64,000 bases of DNA from positions 372,001-436,000 of the forward strand of contig NZ_QUSX01000002.1 in assembly GCF_003933245.1 (NCBI RefSeq), read 5' to 3'. Under the pieces are notes generated by a model. That model ran no database searches, was not told the DNA's origin, and saw nothing but the letters and a program-made list of their open reading frames with translations. A program made the translations under genes and the position numbers. Positions 55,612-64,000 of the stretch are shown here, one piece after another. Source of the DNA: Maribacter algicola (lineage in GTDB: Bacteria > Bacteroidota > Bacteroidia > Flavobacteriales > Flavobacteriaceae). The number at the start of each line of letters is the position of its first letter. The first letter of the stretch is position 1.

Positions 55612-56656
55612 TCCGGATTATTTTTAAATGGTCGTTTAAAATGTATTTTTCTCGCACTAGTTCTCCTTGCAAGATAGGGGCTTTTATTCCTTTTTTAAAG
55701 ACGTTTTTTCCAACAAAAATCCTTGCTTCGTCCCACAGGTTTTCATCGATAAAACTTTGAATAGTTTTGGCTCCACCTTCCACAAGAACACTTAGTATAT
55801 TCCTTTCAAATAGATTTTTAGACACCTCTAAAACATAATTACTTAAACTTTCAATATACTGTAATTCAATATTTTTTATTATTTTATTTTGATTTTCACT
55901 TGAAGTAAAAATAATTGTGGGTTGTTTCCCATCCAAAACATGTAAACCATTTGGTATTTTACGATTTTTATCGATTATGAGTCGGATCGGCGCCCTTCCT
56001 TTCCATAGTCTTGTGTCTAGTTTCGGATTGTCTTCCAGTACGGTATTGGTTCCCACCAAAATGGCCTGTTCCTCACCGCGCCATCTATGGACCAATTGTC
56101 TGGAATAGGTGTTGGTAATCCAATAAGGTTCGGGTTTGGAATTTCGATGTTCCTTGATGGGTGCAATAAAACTGTCTGAAGTTTCGGCCCACTTCAGGAT
56201 TATGTACGGGCGTTTTTGTTCATGAAATGTTAGAAATCGCCTGTGGTGTTCCCTGCATTCTTTTTCCAAAACCCCAATAGTGACTGAGCATCCGGCCTTT
56301 TCAAGGATTTCTATGCCATTACCGGCAACTTTCTCATGTGGGTCCCTTACTCCTATGACCACCTTGGGAATCTTGTTTTCAACAATTAAATTGGCACAGG
56401 GTGGTGTTTTTCCATAATGGGAGCAAGGCTCCAGGGTTACGTATAGGATAGATTTTGATAGCAAAGTTTTGTTCTTTACGGAACGAATGGCGTTTACTTC
56501 AGCATGGGCCCCGCCATAGGGGCTGGTATAGCCTTCCCCTATAATACGGTCGTTATGGACAATGACGGCACCTACGGAAGGATTGGGTGCTGTGGTGCCT
56601 ATTCCATTTTTGGCAATTTCAAGGCAACGCCGCATGTATTTTTCATTCACAGACAT
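55589..56656 (-). CDS. ribD: Bifunctional diaminohydroxyphosphoribosylaminopyrimidine deaminase / reductase
   Basis: A 355-aa two-domain enzyme for the second and third steps of riboflavin synthesis. The N-terminal zinc deaminase domain has GGAHAEVNAI and LEPCSHYGKTPPC with the zinc ligands His and two Cys and the catalytic Glu. The C-terminal reductase domain (about 145-355) has RPYIILKWAETSDSFI, GTNTVLEDNPKLDTR and LVEGGAKTIQSFI. Both sites look complete. No other rib genes are in the window. Start at the second of two adjacent Met codons. Confidence 0.96.
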   Translation of the reverse strand: MSVNEKYMRRCLEIAKNGIGTTAPNPSVGAVIVHNDRIIGEGYTSPYGGAHAEVNAIRSVKNKTLLSKSILYVTLEPCSHYGKTPPCANLIVENKIPKVVIGVRDPHEKVAGNGIEILEKAGCSVTIGVLEKECREHHRRFLTFHEQKRPYIILKWAETSDSFIAPIKEHRNSKPEPYWITNTYSRQLVHRWRGEEQAILVGTNTVLEDNPKLDTRLWKGRAPIRLIIDKNRKIPNGLHVLDGKQPTIIFTSSENQNKIIKNIELQYIESLSNYVLEVSKNLFERNILSVLVEGGAKTIQSFIDENLWDEARIFVGKNVFKKGIKAPILQGELVREKYILNDHLKIIRNDKKYHI

Positions 56657-56787
56657 CAAGGGGTTGGGGTTGATTGAGTCCGTACCCGCAGGATACGGCT
56701 TGTTGAAAACTGTTTTTTAGGTTTTTGCCCATTTCATGTATCTTCACCAATCAAAAATAGTACTTTAAAGCCTATTATTTAAAAGCA

Positions 56788-57273
56788 ATGCAAGAGGTTG
56801 TAATACGGGAGATAAGACCCTCCGATAATGATGAAGTGGCGCGTGTCGTGCGCGAGGTTTTAGTGGAAATGGGTGTTCCTAAAGTGGGTACCGCCTATGC
56901 AGATGCGGCCTTGGACCAAATGTACGAGACCTATAATGTGCCCAGGGCAACGTACTTCGTCATTGATGACGGCGGTAAAATCATTGGTTGTGCCGGTGTT
57001 GCCCAGTTGGAAAACTATGATGGTAACGTTTGTGAGCTTCAAAAAATGTATTTTTTAAAGGCTGCCCGTGGACGTGGTTTGGGTGCAAAAATGATGGAGA
57101 CCTGTTTGGAACGCGCACGGGAATTCGGTTTTGAGAAATGTTATTTGGAAACCATGCCTTACATGGAAGACGCCCAAAAACTTTATAAAAAGTCCGGTTT
57201 CGAATATATCGATGCGCCCATGGGAAATACGGGGCATTATTCCTGTCCCGTTTGGATGCTGAAGACTTTGTAA
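56788..57273 (+). CDS. GNAT family N-acetyltransferase
   Basis: A 161-aa acetyltransferase with VVIREIRPSDNDEVARVVREVLVEMG at the start. Acetyl-CoA binding is in LQKMYFLKAARGRGLGAKMMETCLERAREFGF, and motif B is in CYLETMPYMEDAQKLYKKSGFEYI. Its layout resembles the MarR-fused or stand-alone GNAT proteins that acetylate small amines or amino acids. Substrate unknown. It lies 1 bp ahead of prmC in the same direction. Confidence 0.92.
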   Translation: MQEVVIREIRPSDNDEVARVVREVLVEMGVPKVGTAYADAALDQMYETYNVPRATYFVIDDGGKIIGCAGVAQLENYDGNVCELQKMYFLKAARGRGLGAKMMETCLERAREFGFEKCYLETMPYMEDAQKLYKKSGFEYIDAPMGNTGHYSCPVWMLKTL

Positions 57274-57274
57274 T

Positions 57275-60120
<2,846 letters not shown>

Positions 60121-60129
60121 ATAAAGTGT

Positions 60130-61368
60130 ATGGATTATTTTATTATCAGTGCAGTACTAGTTTTTATTTCGGCAATTTTTGGATATATCAATGTCCGATT
60201 TTTAAAGTTGCCCAACACTATTGGACTGATGCTAATAACCATTGTGTTTACCTTGGCCGTTTTTGTTATTGGCTATGTGGACGATACGCTGTTGAATGCC
60301 GAAAGGTATATTATTTCCAAAATCGATTTTAAGACCGTGCTCTTGGATATCATGCTAAGCTTTCTGCTTTTTGCCGGTGCCCTGCATACTAACTTTGAGC
60401 AATTGAAAGTACAGAGATGGCCTATTTTGGTATTTTCCACGCTGGGCGTTTTGGTATCGACCTTTTTGGTAGGGACGATAATGTTCTATTTGTTGAAAAT
60501 GACCCCTATGCAAGTGGATTATATACATTGTTTACTTTTTGGGGCACTCATTTCCCCAACCGATCCTATCGCCGTTTTGGGAATCTTGAAACAAGCTGGA
60601 GCTCCCAAAAAATTGGAAACCAAGATTGTAGGCGAGTCCCTGTTCAACGATGGGGTAGGGGTAGTCGTGTTTTTGACGATTTTTAAAATGGCCTCCTCAG
60701 GTGGGTCACCAGTAGAACCCATCGAAATTTTGGAGCTTTTTGGTGTTGAAGTAATCGGTGGTATTCTTTGGGGATTATTGATTGGTTGGATTACGTACCG
60801 AATGATGCGAAGTATAGATGATTATGATATTGAGGTCATTATTACGCTTGCCGCGGTAATGATGGGTACGGTGGTGGCCCAAAAGTTACATCTTTCCGCA
60901 CCGTTGGCCATGGTAACGGCAGGCTTGGTCGTGGGGAACGATACGGTGCGAAATTCGGCCATGTCCGAAACCACTGAAACCTATGTGGACAAGTTTTGGG
61001 AGCTGTTGGATATTTTGTTGAACACCTTATTATTTGTACTAATAGGTATGGAGATGTTGGTCATCAGTTTTGAAACGAGTTACATTGTGGCCGGCTTGAT
61101 TGCTATCCCCATAGTTCTAGGTTGTCGCTATTTGAGCTTGCTTATGCCTATTAAATTTTTTGAAAAAAAATTGGATTTTGTTCCGGGTACCAGTTTGGTC
61201 ATGACTTGGGGCGGACTGCGGGGAGGTATTTCCATTGCCTTGGCTTTGGGGCTTACCCAAGATATGAATAGGGACCTATTTTTGGTCATCACCTATGTGG
61301 TCGTGGTCTTTTCCATCATCGCCCAAGGTTTAACCGTTGGTAGTCTGGTAAAACGCGTTGCAAAATGA
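60130..61368 (+). CDS. Cation:proton antiporter (CPA1 Na+/H+ exchanger)
   Basis: A 412-aa integral membrane protein with about 12 predicted helices. CPA1 motifs are LLFAGALHTNFEQLK, the LISPTDPIAVLGILKQAG helix with the ion-binding Asp, ESLFNDGVGVVVFLTI with the second acidic site, and WGGLRGGISIALAL. It exchanges Na+ (or K+) for H+ and would help pH and salt balance, in keeping with a marine habitat. It starts 9 bp after ligA and overlaps the next small gene by 4 bp. Confidence 0.95.
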   Translation: MDYFIISAVLVFISAIFGYINVRFLKLPNTIGLMLITIVFTLAVFVIGYVDDTLLNAERYIISKIDFKTVLLDIMLSFLLFAGALHTNFEQLKVQRWPILVFSTLGVLVSTFLVGTIMFYLLKMTPMQVDYIHCLLFGALISPTDPIAVLGILKQAGAPKKLETKIVGESLFNDGVGVVVFLTIFKMASSGGSPVEPIEILELFGVEVIGGILWGLLIGWITYRMMRSIDDYDIEVIITLAAVMMGTVVAQKLHLSAPLAMVTAGLVVGNDTVRNSAMSETTETYVDKFWELLDILLNTLLFVLIGMEMLVISFETSYIVAGLIAIPIVLGCRYLSLLMPIKFFEKKLDFVPGTSLVMTWGGLRGGISIALALGLTQDMNRDLFLVITYVVVVFSIIAQGLTVGSLVKRVAK

Positions 61369-61679
61369 TACCCAAGGATTACGCCGAATTTGAAGTAACT
61401 TTATCAGGTTCCCAACCACCGCCTGATTGGCCAGAAGGGCTTAAGTCCCTTTGGTTCGATGCCAAGGGTGACTGGGAGGCTTCCCATGACATTGCCCAAG
61501 ATATGCATAATCAGCTGGGCAGTTGGATCCATGCCTATCTACACCGCAAGGAAGGCGACCGGTTCAATGCCGGTTATTGGTATAGAAAAGCGCAAAGAGA
61601 CTTTCCAGAGATATCTTTACGGGAGGAATTAAAGAATTTGGTGGAGTTTATTATTATAAACGCTAATTCGAATATTTGA
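61365..61679 (+). CDS. Conserved small protein of unknown function, coupled to antiporter
   Basis: A 104-aa soluble protein rich in Trp (six) and aromatic residues. The segments PPPDWPEGLKSLWFDAKGDWEASHDIAQDM and GSWIHAYLHRKEGDRFNAGYWYRKAQRDFP look strongly conserved. His, Asp and Arg are clustered (ASHDIAQ, HAYLHRKEGD), which could form a metal or catalytic site. No signal or membrane segment. It overlaps the antiporter gene by 4 bp (ATGA), so it is co-translated. I cannot assign a function. Confidence 0.7.
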   Translation: MIPKDYAEFEVTLSGSQPPPDWPEGLKSLWFDAKGDWEASHDIAQDMHNQLGSWIHAYLHRKEGDRFNAGYWYRKAQRDFPEISLREELKNLVEFIIINANSNI

Positions 61680-61713
61680 ATCTTATCCAATAATTACGGG
61701 TGCAATCTGTCCA

Positions 61714-62238
61714 TTAGGGTGTTTTCCTGACTCCTTCTAAAATATCAGAACTTAAGTTCACCATATCATCTGAAGTATGAAGAACAGAGATATCTCCGGT
61801 GGACTCTAGTACAACAGCCTTCACCTGTTTATAGTCTAGTACATTCGCTTCTCTTAATTTTGCCACTAATTGTTTTTTTTCTATTCTGGCATGTTTTAGA
61901 TTCTTGTAAAGAATTTTGTTTCCATCCATCAATAGTAATGGTTTGTTAGAAATTAAAGAACCGAATTTTGGATAAGCTTTCTGTAAGAAGGAAAAAACAA
62001 AAGTTAACAGAAGTAGACTTGCAATAGCCACGGATCCATGAACAATAGTAGTACTGGACGTTAAAGTTGATGAAATAATACTACCGATAGCGACGGTAAA
62101 GGCAAAATCGTATGCCGTAAATTTGGCGAATGACCTAAGTCCTACCATTCTAGTTACCATGATTATTACGATAAAAATTAAAAGGCTTCCAATAAAGGTT
62201 TCCCAAAGAGGGTCTTTGATATTATATATCCATTCCAT
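61714..62238 (-). CDS. DUF421 (YetF-like) membrane protein
   Basis: A 174-aa protein with three N-terminal membrane segments (about 15-33, 45-62, 69-86). A soluble DUF421 domain follows (SLISNKPLLLMDGNKILYKNLKHARIEKKQLVAKLREANVLDYKQVKAVVLESTGDISVLH in outline, about 93-160). The family is linked to spore or membrane proteins such as YetF and YrbG in Bacillus, function unknown. The gene is convergent with the small antiporter-linked gene and has a 379-bp gap on its upstream side. Confidence 0.87.
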   Translation of the reverse strand: MEWIYNIKDPLWETFIGSLLIFIVIIMVTRMVGLRSFAKFTAYDFAFTVAIGSIISSTLTSSTTIVHGSVAIASLLLLTFVFSFLQKAYPKFGSLISNKPLLLMDGNKILYKNLKHARIEKKQLVAKLREANVLDYKQVKAVVLESTGDISVLHTSDDMVNLSSDILEGVRKTP

Positions 62239-62617
62239 TTTTTACTTTTTATGACTCAATTAATACGCTGAACTTGGCAGTTGTCAAAACATCTATAAAA
62301 GATATTCCTAAACTCAAATTATTGGGAAAATACTCAATACCCAGTGAGTCCAGGTGGGCAAATAATAAATTAAGTAGCTTTAAAGCTTACAGGTTATTTC
62401 TGGGTAAGTTAATTTCTCATGTGAATCCATATACATCGGACTTATAAGTTTGTCGACGCGTGAGTTTTGAATTCTTGGTAATATATAGATTTAGTGCTAT
62501 TTAAATTAACAATGTCCAGTATGGTTTACTTAACACGCTAATATTTAGTATTTTACAATCTATTTCTATTCTATTTCAGTTACGAAAGAAAAAATAATAT
62601 ATACCAAAACACAGTAG
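62239..62617. other. 379-bp intergenic region, no feature recognised
   Basis: AT-rich sequence between the DUF421 and DinB genes, which are on the same (minus) strand. I see no open frame of significance, no strong hairpin terminator, no TAnnTTTG element at a useful distance and no repeat. A short palindrome agctttaaagct (near 62379) is the only local symmetry noted. Confidence 0.5.
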
Positions 62618-63271
62618 TTATAAGGTATTGTGCTTCGAATATCCTGGAGGTTGAATCCCCTTCATCCGTAAATAGCTTATTGCCTGCGCCCTGTGGTGGA
62701 CGGTATGGTTTTCGGCCCGAAGTATAAGGTCTAGGTGGGTATGGCCCTCTAAATACCAAGGTTTTACCTTGTCCTTTCCTTTTTTTAAAAAGGCATCGGA
62801 TAACTCTTTCAAATTTGTTAAAACAAAATCATAGGTTTCATGGAGATAGGCAACTATTAATTCCTTGTTTTGCTCCGGACTCCGTTTTTGTAGACTATCG
62901 GCATTAAAAACACTTAAAGGGTCCGGCATTTCCAAAAAGAAAGGCGCTTCTTTTAGGGTATTAAAATCGGCATAGGTCTTTTCATCCTTCAACACACCAA
63001 TGAACATGTTATTCGTATACCCGATATGTAAAAAATGCTGGGCAAAGCTCATTTGTGCCGGACTGGGCCTGAATTCCAAGTCCTCTAAGGGCATAGTGTC
63101 CAAAACGGATAGCGTATAGCTTTTGGATTTTTCCCATCGGTTTATCAAAATATTAGCAATACTGGAATCTTCTTTTTCCAATTTTGGCATTTTGGTGGCA
63201 AGAAGCGTCAGCGGACTTAATCCCAACCATCCCAGCAAAAGTCTTCTTTTTATATTTGGTTTTAATTTCAT
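62618..63271 (-). CDS. DinB family protein
   Basis: A 217-aa protein with an N-terminal hydrophobic or Tat-like segment (KRRLLLGWLGLSPLTLLATKMP). A DinB-type four-helix bundle follows. Metal-binding His appear in SFAQHFLHIGY near 92 and in the C-terminal block RAENHTVHHRAQAISYLRMKGIQPPGY, the usual three-His site of DinB/YfiT-like proteins. Such proteins include metal-dependent thiol transferases, but the exact reaction is unknown. The N-terminal signal suggests export, unusual for DinB. Confidence 0.88.
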   Translation of the reverse strand: MKLKPNIKRRLLLGWLGLSPLTLLATKMPKLEKEDSSIANILINRWEKSKSYTLSVLDTMPLEDLEFRPSPAQMSFAQHFLHIGYTNNMFIGVLKDEKTYADFNTLKEAPFFLEMPDPLSVFNADSLQKRSPEQNKELIVAYLHETYDFVLTNLKELSDAFLKKGKDKVKPWYLEGHTHLDLILRAENHTVHHRAQAISYLRMKGIQPPGYSKHNTL

Positions 63272-63368
63272 ACCATTTTAAAAATAAAAGGGGTCTTGTT
63301 TCAATTAAACTTCAATATAGCCCATTTAAAACGGATAACGACCCAATGGGCCCTTCTTTTGCCTTTGT

Positions 63369-63977
63369 TTACTTGGAAGCTACGGCCGTCTTTTCAGTAT
63401 CAAAATAGTTGGAAAGAATCGAGGCCAAGGCCTCCTCGCCGTTTAGAATACGTTCTATTTTATTTAATGTTCTTGCTGGTAGCACCGGTTCCAAAGGTTG
63501 GTTCACTTTCTTTATTCTGTGAAATACCTTTTTAATCTTGTTGTCCCAGACTTTGTGGTATTTTATAAGGTCGTCCGGATACACCGTCTTTCTTTTGGTT
63601 CCTTCATTGATACCTCTAAACGGGCTCGTAATATTCAAATACCCATAATCATCGGTCAATTGTTCTCCGGGCTGGATATCCCTGATGGCAATCTCAAAAT
63701 CATAGGCCGTAGTAAGGCAGTTGGAATTGAAACTATGGTTTACATACCTACCATGGTCCCAACAAAGGACTAGGTTTCCGTTACTATTTCGGTAGGTATA
63801 GGTGTCCAAAATTTCCTGATAGAGCGGTTCCATATTTTGAAAATCCAAGGGACTGAATTCTCTATCGAGTTTATCCAGTACCCAAGTTATGGTGCCTGCG
63901 GGTATTAGTTGGGTGGCCACAACTCCGTAGCCTACTTCGTTGCTTATAAATCGTAATTCGGTATGCGGGTGAATCAT
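63369..63977 (-). CDS. SET domain protein
   Basis: A 202-aa protein with a compact SET domain (about 5-125). It contains the N-terminal GYGVVATQLIPAGTITWV strand pair. The core motifs of SET lysine methyltransferases are WDHGRYVNHSFNSNC near 75-90 (the NHS motif) and IQPGEQLTDDYGYL near 105-118. The last 75 residues are basic and helical. SET enzymes use SAM to methylate lysine or other targets; bacterial substrates are mostly unknown. The pre-SET zinc cluster is absent. The start lies close to the window end, but the protein looks complete. Confidence 0.87.
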   Translation of the reverse strand: MIHPHTELRFISNEVGYGVVATQLIPAGTITWVLDKLDREFSPLDFQNMEPLYQEILDTYTYRNSNGNLVLCWDHGRYVNHSFNSNCLTTAYDFEIAIRDIQPGEQLTDDYGYLNITSPFRGINEGTKRKTVYPDDLIKYHKVWDNKIKKVFHRIKKVNQPLEPVLPARTLNKIERILNGEEALASILSNYFDTEKTAVASK

Positions 63978-64000
63978 TATATAGATAGGTTTAAGTCTCT

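Overview
The window is a chromosomal segment of a Bacteroidota bacterium, most likely a marine member of the Flavobacteriaceae. The lineage call rests on several features. There is a TonB-dependent receptor followed by a DUF4249 lipoprotein. Families largely confined to this group are present (DUF4252, DUF4294, DUF6095, DUF6495, CarboxypepD_reg-like). Lipoboxes end in S-C. Upstream regions carry the Bacteroidota -7 promoter element TAnnTTTG, and ribosome binding sites are weak. The genus cannot be fixed from the sequence alone. About 70 protein genes fill the window at high density. I found no tRNA, rRNA, CRISPR array, insertion sequence, prophage or integrase.

Layout. 1-6250: the end of a TonB receptor, two tandem S41 lipoprotein proteases, then divergently an ECF sigma factor, a probable anti-sigma protein and three DUF4252 envelope proteins. 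6350-11730: an MscS channel, purB, a helical-repeat protein, a haem-binding c-type protein, a sirtuin, a SpoU methyltransferase and an SRPBCC protein. 11730-18340 (minus strand): a phosphoesterase, a GH13 alpha-amylase lipoprotein, a DEAD-box helicase and rdgB. 18400-21040: an ICMT-like methyltransferase, a SatD/DUF3307 pair and an alpha/beta hydrolase. 21200-28370: a SerB-SerA fusion, rlmH, nadC, a BrkB membrane protein, DUF2147 and priA. 28420-36090: a LytTR regulator, the rpsF-rpsR-rplI operon, hisS, a NUDIX protein, an M42 peptidase and DUF families. 36090-47000 (minus strand): a TonB receptor, monomeric icd, rplS, trmD, a long GAPDH and an HtrA protease. 47100-50220: dapF, mltG and a small lysozyme-like protein. 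50270-56660: dnaA with a phosphatase and a methyltransferase, a thioesterase, a YigZ-EamA-HAD-ribD run. 56790-61680: a GNAT protein, prmC, ligA and a Na+/H+ antiporter. 61710-64000: DUF421, DinB and SET-domain proteins.

Most genes are housekeeping: replication (dnaA, priA, ligA), translation (hisS, S6, S18, L9, L19, trmD, rlmH, prmC), purine, serine, NAD, riboflavin and lysine/peptidoglycan synthesis, and cell-wall cutting. Many strand switches are closed by clean hairpin terminators, several of them bidirectional.

The most interesting candidates are four. First, the SatD/DUF3307 pair: the SatD protein appears to carry the motif order of a class III nucleotide cyclase followed by a DNA-binding helix-turn-helix, next to a polytopic membrane protein with conserved His/Asp residues. 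Second, the sigma/anti-sigma/DUF4252 cluster facing duplicated envelope proteases. Third, a fused SerB-SerA enzyme joining steps 3 and 1 of serine synthesis. Fourth, an extended GAPDH whose cofactor loop has lost the NAD-specifying Asp. Functional claims beyond family membership are inference.
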